DNA from: Salisaeta longa DSM 21114
Lineage (GTDB): Bacteria > Bacteroidota > Rhodothermia > Rhodothermales > Salinibacteraceae
Direction of reading: 5' to 3'
DNA: 64,000 nt
Assembly: GCF_000419585.1 (NCBI RefSeq)
Contig: NZ_ATTH01000001.1
Span: 81,911 to 145,910 of the forward strand
A program made the translations under genes and the position numbers. The first letter of the stretch is position 1; every line of letters begins with the position of its first letter. This document shows positions 18,159-27,125 of this stretch, piece after piece. The notes under the pieces were generated by a model that had not been told where the DNA came from, searched no databases, and saw only the letters and a list, made by a program, of their open reading frames with translations.

Positions 18159-18186
18159 GCGAGCGGTATACATCTTGGGAACGGGA

Positions 18187-18225
18187 GAGCGGAGCGTCGG
18201 CGATAGCGGGCGCTCCGCTCCTTTG
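18187..18225 (+). terminator. Terminator after the M14 peptidase gene
   Basis: GAGCGGAGCG (18187-18196) pairs perfectly with CGCTCCGCTC (18211-18220), followed by CTTTGT. A strong 10 bp GC stem with a short T-stretch, 29 bp after the stop codon. Confidence 0.75.
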
Positions 18226-18467
18226 TATGGCGCAGGCTGTGCTTTCTTTCCGCCCCCGAATCATCCAAAAGTATTCCGTCGACTTCGCCACACGCCCGTA
18301 GCGCCAATGGGCGAAATGTCTGATGTTAGGGACGCATTAGAAGTGCAAGCCGCTGTAGGAGCTTGCTACTGCGTCACTCAACCACCGATGGTATGCTTCC
18401 GCGATCGCTTCAGTACGTTAGTGTCCCGCTTCGCCGACTCGTCATGCAGCACCGCGCCCGCCGGCGC
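18226..18467. other. Intergenic region before the glycan gene set
   Basis: About 240 bp without recognised coding content. The next gene's reading frame extends upstream into it, but that N-terminal extension looks random. A promoter for the glycan genes is expected here; none could be fixed. Confidence 0.5.
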
Positions 18468-19208
18468 ATGGCCGAGATGAATCATCCGGTCATTATCTAT
18501 CAGATGGCCAAGGTCGGGTCGCGCAGTGTGGAGCAGGCCCTTGAGCGTGCTGGCTGCGACTCGGTTCACATCCACTACCTGTTTGACCTTGAGGAGAAAA
18601 TGGTGCGGCACATCGAGCAGCGCGTGCCCATTCCAGACCACTTTTGGACGAGCGGCGCGCTGCGCAGGCAATGGACAGACCGGCCGCGTCGCATCATTAC
18701 GTTGGTGCGCGATCCCGTGGCCCGCTTTATCTCGGGCTGTTTTCATAGCCCCGAGCTGTTGGGGCTCGACCTGTCAACCCGCGAGCAGGCCCAAGAAGAG
18801 GTCGAGCGCCTGTCGTGTCGGCCCGGTGCGTTCGACTATCCGCAGCGCTGGTTCAGCGAGGAGTTGCAGCGCGCTACCGGCATTGATGCCATGGCGCATT
18901 CTTTTGATGCAGCGCAGGGCTTTGCACGCATCGCAACCGATCGGTTCGAGGTGCTGGTGCTGCAGACCGAACAACTACAGACGCTCCTCCCAGGCGTTGT
19001 AAGCGACTTTGTGGGGCGTCCGTTGCAGGCGGTTACAACCGGCGTACGTGCCGATGCCATGTACCAGACGGTAAAGCAGGCGTTCTATATCCCAAGCGAT
19101 ATCCTGGATACCGTGTACGGCAGTCCGTTTGCTGCGCATTTTTACACCGCAGCCCAGCGGGAGCGATTTCGGCAGCGGTGGTCGCAGGACCGATCGGTGC
19201 CCGCCTAA
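18468..19208 (+). CDS. NKWYS-family (putative capsular polysaccharide/sulfotransferase-like) protein
   Basis: A protein of 246 residues from ATG 18468 (ATG 18477 is equally possible; upstream starts add sequence without family features). IIYQMAKVGSRSVEQAL near the start is the P-loop-like opening of the NKWYS/sulfotransferase-like family; IITLVRDPVARFISGCFH is the second nucleotide-binding segment of the sulfotransferase fold; and YPQRWFSEEL matches the region that names the family (NKWYS). It is annotated elsewhere as a putative capsular polysaccharide synthesis protein. Likely a PAPS-dependent sulfotransferase or relative acting on a glycan. It starts a same-strand run with the ABC exporter, GT61 and a second sulfotransferase. 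Confidence 0.7.
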   Translation: MAEMNHPVIIYQMAKVGSRSVEQALERAGCDSVHIHYLFDLEEKMVRHIEQRVPIPDHFWTSGALRRQWTDRPRRIITLVRDPVARFISGCFHSPELLGLDLSTREQAQEEVERLSCRPGAFDYPQRWFSEELQRATGIDAMAHSFDAAQGFARIATDRFEVLVLQTEQLQTLLPGVVSDFVGRPLQAVTTGVRADAMYQTVKQAFYIPSDILDTVYGSPFAAHFYTAAQRERFRQRWSQDRSVPA

Positions 19209-19351
19209 CCGCGGCGCCCTCATCCAAAAGCGACGCGCAAACCCGTCCGAGACGTACGGCGCACGGGTCGAACCGGTCAGTCAGCACGCCGGCGGTTTGC
19301 GTACGCTATACATCGTACGCCCCCACCCTTTCCAACTTTGCTTACAGACCT

Positions 19352-21166
19352 GTGGCTACATCCACGACTGCTGGACCGCTGCTCTCGAAATACGCCATCC
19401 TCTGGCCGGGCATTCGCAAATACTGGCCGTACATCGCAGCAACCGTCGCGCTCTCGTTATCGACAGCCGCATTTGAAGGTTTAAGCATCGGGATGCTCAT
19501 TCCCTTCTTGCAAACCCTGGCGAGCGACGGCCCGCCCTTTACCACCGGCGTTGGGTGGATTGACACCTACGTGCTGGCGGCAAGCGCCCCCACAACCGAG
19601 CGCGTGCTTCGCATCTGTGGAATCATACTCGCGGCGACGTGGCTGCGCTCCATCACCGACTATCTGAACGCCGTATACACGGCCAAGAGCCGGTCGCGCA
19701 TCATCCAAAACCTGCGCGAGCGCGTTGTGGCCCAGCTTACGTCGGTGGCCTATTCATTCTACGGCACGCGCAAGCCATCCGACATCCTAAACACCGTGAC
19801 AGGGGAAGTGGGCCGGGCGGCGGCCGCGCTCAACGTACTGTTCATGTTTTTTACCACCGGCGCGCTCATTGCGATGTACGCCACGGTGATGGTCTACATC
19901 TCGTGGGAGCTCTCGCTGGCGGCCTTTAGCGTCTTCCTGGTGCTGGGGCTTGGCCTCAGCCGCATCATCCACCGCGTGCGCGACAGCGGTGAGGAGATTA
20001 CCCTCTCCAACATGGAGTTCACCGGGCGGGCGACCGAGTTTTTGGCCGGCGTGCGTACCATGGTGGCGTACAACACGCAGGCCTACGAGCAGCAGCAGCT
20101 TACGCAAAGCGCGATTCGCTCGGCCGATGCCGTGATTGGTACGGCCCGCACGCGCGGCCTCGTCAAGCCGCTGTCGCAGGCTGTCATCAGCTCCATCATC
20201 GTGATTATGGTGGTGTGGGCGGTGTACCGCTTTGTACTGACGGGCGCGCTGGACATGGCGTTCATCCTTACGTTCTTGTTTGCGCTGTTCCGCCTCACGC
20301 CGCTCATGCACCACGTGAACGATCAGCGGGCCGTGCTGGCCGAAACCAAGGCGGGCCTCGATGCGGTGGCCGATCTCCTTGAGACGTCAGACAAGCCCTA
20401 CCTTACGTCGGGCAACCGCGCAACGCAGCCCTTGCAAACAGGCATCACCTTCGAGCATGTGCACTTCTCGTACATCCCCGAGGAGGAGGTGCTGCACGAC
20501 ATCAACCTGCATATTCCGCAGGGCAAAACAACGGCGCTCGTGGGCGCCTCGGGGGCCGGGAAGTCGACACTGGTCGACCTCATCCCGCGCTTTTACGACC
20601 CCACAAAAGGGCGCATCTTGTACGATGGCGAGCCGCTGGAGACGTTTGATGTGGGATCGTTGCGGAGCCGCGTGGCCATTGTGAGCCAGCAGACGCACAT
20701 CTTCAACGATACGGTGACGACAAACATCGCCTACGGGCTTTCGGATGTGCCGTTTGCCGCGGTGCGCGAAGCGGCCGAGCAGGCGAATGCCCTGCAGTTT
20801 GTGGAACGGCTCGAAAACGGGTTCGACACGGTGCTAGGCGACCGCGGCGTTCGATTGTCGGGCGGGCAGCGGCAGCGCATCGCCATTGCACGCGCTATCC
20901 TGCGCAATGCCGAGATCCTGGTGCTCGATGAAGCGACGAGCAGCCTCGATAGCATTTCGGAGCGCCTCGTGCAACAGTCGCTCGAACGTCTGATGGCCGG
21001 ACGCACCGTGATTGCCATTGCGCACCGCCTGTCCACCATCGAAAATGCCGACTGGGTGGTGGTGCTCGAGAACGGTCGCATCGTGGAGCAGGGCCCTTAC
21101 GCCGACCTGCTGGAGCGCCAGGGGCGCCTGTGGGATTATCACTCGATCCAGTTTCAAGCGGCCTGA
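19352..21166 (+). CDS. MsbA-type ABC exporter (fused permease-ATPase)
   Basis: A half-transporter of about 604 residues from GTG 19352. The open frame reaches back to 19178, which would overlap the previous gene by 31 bp and add 58 residues without membrane character, so the later start is preferred but uncertain. Six transmembrane helices fill the first half. The nucleotide-binding domain has Walker A GASGAGKST, the Q-loop VSQQTHIFND, signature LSGGQRQR, Walker B ILVLDEAT and the switch AHRLST. Such homodimers flip lipids, lipid-linked sugars or glycolipids. Placement among glycosyl- and sulfotransferase genes points to a glycolipid or polysaccharide precursor as cargo. Confidence 0.9.
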   Translation: MATSTTAGPLLSKYAILWPGIRKYWPYIAATVALSLSTAAFEGLSIGMLIPFLQTLASDGPPFTTGVGWIDTYVLAASAPTTERVLRICGIILAATWLRSITDYLNAVYTAKSRSRIIQNLRERVVAQLTSVAYSFYGTRKPSDILNTVTGEVGRAAAALNVLFMFFTTGALIAMYATVMVYISWELSLAAFSVFLVLGLGLSRIIHRVRDSGEEITLSNMEFTGRATEFLAGVRTMVAYNTQAYEQQQLTQSAIRSADAVIGTARTRGLVKPLSQAVISSIIVIMVVWAVYRFVLTGALDMAFILTFLFALFRLTPLMHHVNDQRAVLAETKAGLDAVADLLETSDKPYLTSGNRATQPLQTGITFEHVHFSYIPEEEVLHDINLHIPQGKTTALVGASGAGKSTLVDLIPRFYDPTKGRILYDGEPLETFDVGSLRSRVAIVSQQTHIFNDTVTTNIAYGLSDVPFAAVREAAEQANALQFVERLENGFDTVLGDRGVRLSGGQRQRIAIARAILRNAEILVLDEATSSLDSISERLVQQSLERLMAGRTVIAIAHRLSTIENADWVVVLENGRIVEQGPYADLLERQGRLWDYHSIQFQAA

Positions 21167-21180
21167 GGTCCCCGTGTCCT

Positions 21181-22332
21181 ATGCCCGACGTCCGCGATAT
21201 ACTGAAAGAAAAACTGCCGCCTGCGCTCGTGCAGCCGTTGCGTGCAGCGTACTTCCGGCTTTTTCGCCATCCAGCGCCGCAAACCGTGCCGTTCGATGCG
21301 CTCTTTCCGGCCGTGCAAAAGCACGAGTACGTGCCGCCGCGCAGCGTACCGGTGCCCGTGATGCCGCATCCGTTTGTGCGTCAGGCCCAGTCGCTGGCCA
21401 CATCTGCGTACACGATGCCCGAAGACTACGTGGCGGTGCTCGACGACGTGGAGTTCTGCCCGACGAACAACGTGGTCCTTCGCTCGGACAAGCGCATTCT
21501 GTACGAATCGCTGAATACCGGTCAGTTGCCAAACATCGACTTGCGCGCGCTCTACGTCCGCTCAACGGATCGTATTGCGGGGTACGCCACGCCGCTGCAC
21601 TCGCTGTACAACAACTACTACCACGACATTGTGGATGGGCTGCCGCGGCTGTTGGCCTTGCATGGGCCGCCCTTTGATGCCCTGCCGCACATTGCTGTGC
21701 TGCATAGTGCGCCGCTTTCCGACCATCAGCGCTTTTTCGTGGAGCGGGTGCTGCCGCCCAATGCGACCCTGCGCCATGTGCCCGAAGGGCGGCGCTATGT
21801 GGTTGAGCACCTTCTGTTTACGCCGTTTAAGACGCGCCGCTTCGCCGGATACATGCCGCCCCCGTACGTGCGGGAGCTCCGCACGCGGTTTGGGCCGGAT
21901 GGGCCGGTGGAGCGCGGGCGGCGGCTGTTCATCTCGCGGGAGCGGGCCGGGAAGCGATTCATTACAAACCGCGAGGCGCTGCTGCGGGAGGTGCTGGAGC
22001 CGCTGGGGTTCGAGTCGGTGACGCTGGAGACGATGGCACCCGCGGAGCAACTGGCGTGCATGCACCAAGCCGAAGCGGTGGTGGGGGCGCATGGCGCCGG
22101 ACTCGCCAACGTGCTGTTTGCGCCCGCCGGCACGCGCGTGATCGAACTGTTTCCGGCCCACTTCATGGTGCCGCACTACTTCTTCTTGTGCCAGTCGCTC
22201 GGGCATCCCTATGCCGCGTGGTGCGGCACGGCCACCGCGCGTGATCCCGGCGGATTTGCGGTCGATCTAGCGGCCGTCCACGAGCGGCTACACGTTCTCC
22301 TGTCCTCACCCGCTACTGCTGCTGCGTTATGA
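21181..22332 (+). CDS. Glycosyltransferase family 61 protein
   Basis: A 383-residue protein of the GT61/DUF563 family. YNNYYHDIVDGLPRLLAL is the typical N-terminal motif (here NYYHD with the usual His), FISRERAGKRFITNREAL is the central donor-binding stretch, and VVGAHGAGLANVLFAPAGT is the C-terminal nucleotide-sugar signature. GT61 members transfer sugars such as xylose or N-acetylglucosamine; a xylosyl donor would be available from the UDP-glucuronate decarboxylase at 40 kb. The start ATG at 21181 lies 14 bp after the ABC gene, and its stop overlaps the next start in ATGA, so the genes are translationally coupled. Confidence 0.87.
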   Translation: MPDVRDILKEKLPPALVQPLRAAYFRLFRHPAPQTVPFDALFPAVQKHEYVPPRSVPVPVMPHPFVRQAQSLATSAYTMPEDYVAVLDDVEFCPTNNVVLRSDKRILYESLNTGQLPNIDLRALYVRSTDRIAGYATPLHSLYNNYYHDIVDGLPRLLALHGPPFDALPHIAVLHSAPLSDHQRFFVERVLPPNATLRHVPEGRRYVVEHLLFTPFKTRRFAGYMPPPYVRELRTRFGPDGPVERGRRLFISRERAGKRFITNREALLREVLEPLGFESVTLETMAPAEQLACMHQAEAVVGAHGAGLANVLFAPAGTRVIELFPAHFMVPHYFFLCQSLGHPYAAWCGTATARDPGGFAVDLAAVHERLHVLLSSPATAAAL

Positions 22333-23339
22333 ACGCTCCCTTTTTCATTGTCGGGGCCAGCCGCTCCGGCACCACCTTGCTCCGGCTGTTGCTCAATGCG
22401 CATCCGCGGCTGGCCGTGCCCGATGAGCTCAAGTTCTTCAAGATGGCCGAAGGACGCACCGACCCGACAGCGTGGAGCCGGCCCCTTCGCGAGGGCGCGC
22501 GCGCTGCGCTGATCGATCGGTTTTGCACGTTGCATGCGTCCAAATATGAGTCGATGGAGGCTGTGCGGGCTGCGCTGGAGGGGCACGAGGCGCTCACGCT
22601 CCAATCGTTCTACGCGCTGGTGGGAGCCGCCTGGGCGCGCGAGCAGCAGAAGCCGCGCTGGGGTGAGAAAACGCCGCACAACCTCTTTTACGCCGACGTG
22701 CTTACAGCCATGTTTCCGTCGGCCGTGCTGCTGCACGTTGTGCGCGACCCCCGGGCGGTGGTGCACTCCATGAACACGATTGCGTACTACGCGCACGATC
22801 CGGTGCTCAATGCCCTCAACTGGCGGCAAGCCATTCAGGAGGGCATCCATCGAATGCAGGGCGTGCCATCGTCGCGGGTCATGACGCTGCGGTACGAAGA
22901 CCTCGTGGCCGATCCGGAGGCCGTGCTGCGCGACGTATGCGACCGCCTCGGGGAAGCCTTTGATCCTGCAATGCTGGCCTTCCACCGGACGACCGAGCGC
23001 TACATGGGCGGCCCCATCCGCACGCCCGCGATTCAACAACCCGTAAATGAGCGGAGTTTGGAGAAGTGGCGCACGGGGCTATCGCGCGATGCTGTGGCAC
23101 AGGTAGAGGCCATTTGCGCTGTGGAGATGGCGCGCTGGGGCTATGCCCCCACCGGCGCCCGCGAGTCGGTGCGGGCGCGTGCCGAGCGGCTCCTCAAAAC
23201 GGCGTACTGGCAGGGCAAGCACCACCAGCACCGCAACCGGCGCGGCTACGAAGTGAACTACGCCATGCTGGGGCGCACCCGCGAGCGCATCCGTCGCTGG
23301 CGGTCGTCGCACGCTACGGCTCCGATGCTTGAGTCGTAG
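22329..23339 (+). CDS. Sulfotransferase family protein
   Basis: A 336-residue sulfotransferase. The 5'-phosphosulfate loop is FIVGASRSGTTLLRLLLNAH at residues 5-24, and the 3'-phosphate-binding segment is HVVRDPRAVVHSMNT near 137-151. RWGEKTPHN just before it is also family-typical. It would transfer sulfate from PAPS to a sugar or other acceptor, probably one made by the neighbouring transferases. PAPS can be made by CysD and the CysN-CysC fusion encoded at 41-44 kb. The start overlaps the GT61 stop (ATGA). Confidence 0.88.
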   Translation: MNAPFFIVGASRSGTTLLRLLLNAHPRLAVPDELKFFKMAEGRTDPTAWSRPLREGARAALIDRFCTLHASKYESMEAVRAALEGHEALTLQSFYALVGAAWAREQQKPRWGEKTPHNLFYADVLTAMFPSAVLLHVVRDPRAVVHSMNTIAYYAHDPVLNALNWRQAIQEGIHRMQGVPSSRVMTLRYEDLVADPEAVLRDVCDRLGEAFDPAMLAFHRTTERYMGGPIRTPAIQQPVNERSLEKWRTGLSRDAVAQVEAICAVEMARWGYAPTGARESVRARAERLLKTAYWQGKHHQHRNRRGYEVNYAMLGRTRERIRRWRSSHATAPMLES

Positions 23340-23418
23340 CCGGATCATGGGCGCGGATCTTGAGGGCTGAATGGGCGGTACGCTTCATCCGCGAAGCATA
23401 AAAGAGCAGGCAAAGCAC

Positions 23419-24018
23419 ATGCGTGTGCAACGGTATTTGTGGGGCAGTGCCCTAGTTGTTGCCCTAGCGGCTTGTTCTGCCTCCAAACCACCCGACGCGG
23501 CCGTTCCAACACGTCCGCCGCCGGCTCCGTCTGCCCCGCCGGTGGCCCCGGTGCCCGCCCCATCGGTTTCGCAACGCCCTGCGCCAGCGGTCGTGCGCGG
23601 ACTGATCCAGCAGGCGTTACAGTCTGGAGGCAGCATTGACGAGCGCACCCTGCGCGCACGGCTCGGCAAGCCGGTGCGCATGACGACGCGTCCGGTTGCA
23701 AATGCGTACACGCCCACGCAAACCGACACCATTCGCACGCTCCACTATCCGGGCCTTGCGGCGATGCTCTACGACGTTAGTCAATCGCCCAAGACCTTGC
23801 TGGTACGCTTCTCGCTGCTAAGTGCACGTTACGCATCGCCCGAGGGCCTGCGCATTGGTGCCACGCGACAAACCATCCTGCAGCGCGTCGGCCCTCCCAC
23901 AACGCGCGACGGCGCCGCCTGGATCTATCGCGAGGACGAGGGCATGCCCACGGCCATGATCCTCACCGTTCGTGACGGCCGGCTCGTGCGCATCGACTGG
24001 GAATTCTACTTTGCCTAG
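23419..24018 (+). CDS. Putative lipoprotein with two small alpha-beta repeats
   Basis: A protein of 199 residues from ATG 23419, chosen because it begins the signal MRVQRYLWGSALVVALAAC whose LAAC is a lipobox. A Pro/Ala-rich tether (about 20-60) would cross the periplasmic gel. Two later segments look alike: RTLRARLGKPVRMTTRPVAN and ATRQTILQRVGPPTTRDGAA. Each has the short helix-then-(L/V)GxP pattern seen in BamE/SmpA-like folds. That resemblance is by eye only and no family is claimed. It is 79 bp after the sulfotransferase gene on the same strand. Confidence 0.6.
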   Translation: MRVQRYLWGSALVVALAACSASKPPDAAVPTRPPPAPSAPPVAPVPAPSVSQRPAPAVVRGLIQQALQSGGSIDERTLRARLGKPVRMTTRPVANAYTPTQTDTIRTLHYPGLAAMLYDVSQSPKTLLVRFSLLSARYASPEGLRIGATRQTILQRVGPPTTRDGAAWIYREDEGMPTAMILTVRDGRLVRIDWEFYFA

Positions 24019-24134
24019 AGCCCGCGCCCCGCGAGCGTATGTGAATAGAGCAAAAACCCGGCACCGGCGGCACACCCCACCCGCTGTTGTGCGTTAGGAA
24101 TGCTCCACGATCCTCAAGGGACGCCCGCGCATCC

Positions 24135-25289
24135 ATGCTCGTTACCGACCTCCCGACGCCCGCGCTCCTCATCGACCGGGCGCGGCTCCTCGACAACCTC
24201 ACAGCGATGGCCGAGCGCGCCACGGCGCAAAACGTCCGCCTGCGGCCGCACATCAAAACGCACAAGATGACGGCCCTGGCGCGCCTGCAGCAGGATCACG
24301 GGGCCGATGGGGTGACGGTAGCTACCGTCGACGAGGCGGAGCATTTCGCGGCCGCGGGCTTTTCCGATGTGCGGGTGGCCTATCCGGTGGTGGGCGCAGA
24401 CAAACACGACCGCCTGCTTGCGCTCATGGCGGATGGCGTGGCGGTGTCGTTTACGGTGGATACGCAGGCGGGCATTGCCGGGGCCAATGCTGCGTATGCT
24501 GCGGCCGGTCGCACGGTGCCGGTACTGCTGGAAATTGATGTGGGCCACGGGCGCTGCGGTGTGGCATGGGATGCCGACGAGGCGCTGGTAGCCCACGCCC
24601 AAGCCATACAAGCGGCCGATGCGCTGCGTCTTGAGGGGCTGCTGACTCACGCCGGACAGGCCTACGGCGGCCCGCGCCCCCACGAATCCAAGACGGAGGC
24701 CTTGCAGCGCGCAAGCACGGATGAAGTGGAGCGCCTGCTTACGGCGGCTATGCACCTTCAGGCGGAAGGCCTCGTGGAGCAGCCCGAACGGTTTGTGCTG
24801 AGCGTGGGCTCGACGCCCACCATGCAGCACTTTCAGAACCAAACGAAGGGCGGCTTTCGCATCACAGAAATTCGGCCCGGCAACTATGTCTTTTACGACG
24901 CGATGCAAGTGGGCCTCGGGGCGGCGCGGCTAGAACAATGCGCACTTACGGTGTGGAGCCGCGTGGTGAGTCGGCGGCGCGAGGCCAACGGCACCGAGCG
25001 CGTGTTCGTTGATGCCGGCAAAAAGATCCTAACGACCGACACGCACGATAGCATCCGCGGACATGGGACTGTGCTTTACAACGCCCGTTACATGCGCCCA
25101 CACCCGCACGCCGTCATCGACCGGCTGTCGGAGGAGCACGGTTGGCTGCGCGTGCCCGGCGGGGCCACCTTCGACGTTGGCGATGCCGTTCGCATCGTGC
25201 CCAACCACGCCTGCGTCACCGTCGCCACGCAAGATCACGCCTATCTGGTAGACGGCGATGAGGTGGTCGGTACGTGGTCGATTGCGTAG
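24135..25289 (+). CDS. D-threonine aldolase / D-serine dehydratase-like PLP enzyme
   Basis: A protein of 384 residues from ATG 24135 (MLVTDLPTPALLIDRARLL). RLRPHIKTHK carries the PLP-binding Lys of the alanine-racemase-like barrel; VLLEIDVGHGRCGV and LLTHAGQAYG are further barrel strands, and PNHACVTVATQDH near the C-terminus supplies the His/Cys metal site found in D-threonine aldolases and eukaryotic-type D-serine dehydratases. It would break down a D-hydroxy amino acid in the cytoplasm. Which substrate is used cannot be told from sequence. The upstream in-frame codons from 24087 add unrelated residues. Confidence 0.85.
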   Translation: MLVTDLPTPALLIDRARLLDNLTAMAERATAQNVRLRPHIKTHKMTALARLQQDHGADGVTVATVDEAEHFAAAGFSDVRVAYPVVGADKHDRLLALMADGVAVSFTVDTQAGIAGANAAYAAAGRTVPVLLEIDVGHGRCGVAWDADEALVAHAQAIQAADALRLEGLLTHAGQAYGGPRPHESKTEALQRASTDEVERLLTAAMHLQAEGLVEQPERFVLSVGSTPTMQHFQNQTKGGFRITEIRPGNYVFYDAMQVGLGAARLEQCALTVWSRVVSRRREANGTERVFVDAGKKILTTDTHDSIRGHGTVLYNARYMRPHPHAVIDRLSEEHGWLRVPGGATFDVGDAVRIVPNHACVTVATQDHAYLVDGDEVVGTWSIA

Positions 25290-25319
25290 GCGACGGCTGC
25301 ACGAGGAGCGCGCAGGCGG

Positions 25320-26216
25320 TTAGGCCGTCGTCTGCTCGCGGTAGGCTGCGGCAATGCAGCGGTCGAGTGGGAGTGGCCAATCGGCCTTGGCCTGCACCGC
25401 AAAGCCCTTCAGCTGCTTCACCTGTTGCATCTCTTCGAGCGACGCCCCGGCCTGGCGCTGGCGCGCGACGTAGCCGTAGAGGGCCGCCAAGAAATCACGC
25501 ATCGCCAGCAGATCGTCCCGCGAGCCGGTGATTCCGTACGATGGATTCGGGTGTCCGTGGCCGTGAATGACGATGGTGTCGTCATCGAATCGATCGTAGA
25601 GCGTTTCCAGCGTCGTCATCCAGTTGGTGATTGAGGCGCCGCCGTCGATGTCGATAAACGGATAGACCCGGTTGAACACGAGGTCGCCGACATGTGCGAT
25701 GTTGGCGTTCTGGAAAAAGACGACCGTGTCGCCGCCGGTGTGCGCCGGACCGTAGTGGTCGAGCTGCACCACCTCGCCGCCCATGTTGCGCTCCCAGTGG
25801 TCGGTGTAGGTCTGATTGGCCACCACGGGGGTAGCGCCGTCATCTGCCGCCGCGCGCTGCAACCGGGGCACGTTGGCGTGCGCCACAAACTGGCTGGCTT
25901 TGGGGCCAAGCACGGGGTTGCCGCCGGTATGATCGCCGTGGTGATGCGTGTTCACGAGCAGCGACAGTCCGCTCTCGGTGCGCGTCTGCAGCCCGGACCA
26001 ACACTGCTTGGCGGTCGCTGGCATCTGCGTATCCACAACCACGAGCGCCTCGGGATGCGCCATCCAGCCGATGGTGCCGCCGCGCTGGGTGAACACGCCA
26101 ATGCTGTGGCGAAGCGGCGTAAAGGCATCATCGAAGCGGGGGCGCGCGATGGACGCGAACGGTGCGGCCGCGAGCGCGGCCCCCGAGAGCTGAAGAAAGC
26201 GGCGGCGAGAAAGCAT
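25320..26216 (-). CDS. MBL-fold metallohydrolase with Tat signal
   Basis: A 298-residue protein that begins MLSRRRFLQLSGAALAAAPF, a twin-arginine signal (SRRRFLQL), so it should be exported folded. The metallo-beta-lactamase metal site is NTHHHGDHTGGN near residue 90-100, followed by YGPAHTGGD (third His) and IVIHGHGHPN. Relatives include quinoprotein-relay and general MBL hydrolases; the substrate is unknown. TatC is encoded in the same window at 54.8 kb. It converges with the PLP-enzyme gene (30 bp gap) and diverges from menH. Confidence 0.85.
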   Translation of the reverse strand: MLSRRRFLQLSGAALAAAPFASIARPRFDDAFTPLRHSIGVFTQRGGTIGWMAHPEALVVVDTQMPATAKQCWSGLQTRTESGLSLLVNTHHHGDHTGGNPVLGPKASQFVAHANVPRLQRAAADDGATPVVANQTYTDHWERNMGGEVVQLDHYGPAHTGGDTVVFFQNANIAHVGDLVFNRVYPFIDIDGGASITNWMTTLETLYDRFDDDTIVIHGHGHPNPSYGITGSRDDLLAMRDFLAALYGYVARQRQAGASLEEMQQVKQLKGFAVQAKADWPLPLDRCIAAAYREQTTA

Positions 26217-26327
26217 CAGACGGTCACATTTCTTTTCGAACGATTAGCAAACACGAAAGCGTACGAAGCACAGGTGCAATATGCCAACACCAATAGAAAC
26301 CGTTCCGTCACAAATCCCGACGCACGC

Positions 26328-27113
26328 ATGGAGCCACTGCATTACGACGTTTACGAAGGTCGGGGCACCGGCTGGACGTGCTTCATTCACGGGTTTATGG
26401 GATCGGCGCGCGCCTGGCAGCCCATCGTTCAGGCGCTCACAACGCGTACCAACGTGGTGTGCATCGACCTGCCCGGCCACGGACAGTCGACGGAGCGGCC
26501 GCGCTATCTGTACTCAATGGAGGGGGCTACGCAGGCGCTTGCCGATGTGTTGGATGCGCTGCGCATCACGGCGTGCACGCTCGTGGGGTATTCCATGGGC
26601 GGTCGTGTGGCGCTCTATTTTGCGTGCTTTCATCCCACGCGGGTGCAGCGGTTGCTGCTGGAGTCGGCCCATCCGGGCCTGGAGCGGGCGACGGAGCGGA
26701 CGGCCCGGCGCGGCCTCGATGCCGAGCGGGCGCTGCGTATCCAAAACGACTTCCGTGGCTTTTTGGAGCGGTGGTACCGCCAGCCCCTGTTTGCATCGCT
26801 TGCGCAGCACGACCTGGTGGAGCCGATGATCGACGCCCGCATGCAAAACGACCCGTCGGAGCTTGCGCGGGCGCTGGAGGGGATGGGCACCGGCACACAG
26901 CCGCCGCTGTGGGAGGAGCTGGCCCAGTGTGCGCGTCCGGTGCGCTACATCACCGGTGCGCTGGACAGGAAGTACACGGCGGTGGCGCGTCGCATCGCGC
27001 AGCGGTGCCCGGCCGTGGGGTGCCATGTGGTAGAGGGGGCCGGCCACAACGTGCATGCCGAGCGCCCCCAGGCGTTCATCGGTCACCTCTCGGATTTCGT
27101 GCAGGCGCCGTAA
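26328..27113 (+). CDS. menH: MenH-like 2-succinyl-6-hydroxy-2,4-cyclohexadiene-1-carboxylate synthase
   Basis: A 261-residue alpha/beta hydrolase. HGFMGSARAWQPIV is the oxyanion region, VGYSMGGRVALYFACFHP the nucleophile elbow with Ser, and GAGHNVHAERPQAF the catalytic His near the C-terminus; FRGFLERWYRQPLF is a lid stretch typical of MenH rather than of generic hydrolases. MenH removes pyruvate in menaquinone synthesis, the quinone used in this lineage. Other men genes are not in the window. ATG 26328 is chosen because the frame upstream runs antisense through the neighbouring MBL gene. Confidence 0.8.
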   Translation: MEPLHYDVYEGRGTGWTCFIHGFMGSARAWQPIVQALTTRTNVVCIDLPGHGQSTERPRYLYSMEGATQALADVLDALRITACTLVGYSMGGRVALYFACFHPTRVQRLLLESAHPGLERATERTARRGLDAERALRIQNDFRGFLERWYRQPLFASLAQHDLVEPMIDARMQNDPSELARALEGMGTGTQPPLWEELAQCARPVRYITGALDRKYTAVARRIAQRCPAVGCHVVEGAGHNVHAERPQAFIGHLSDFVQAP

Positions 27114-27125
27114 CGCATTCAACGA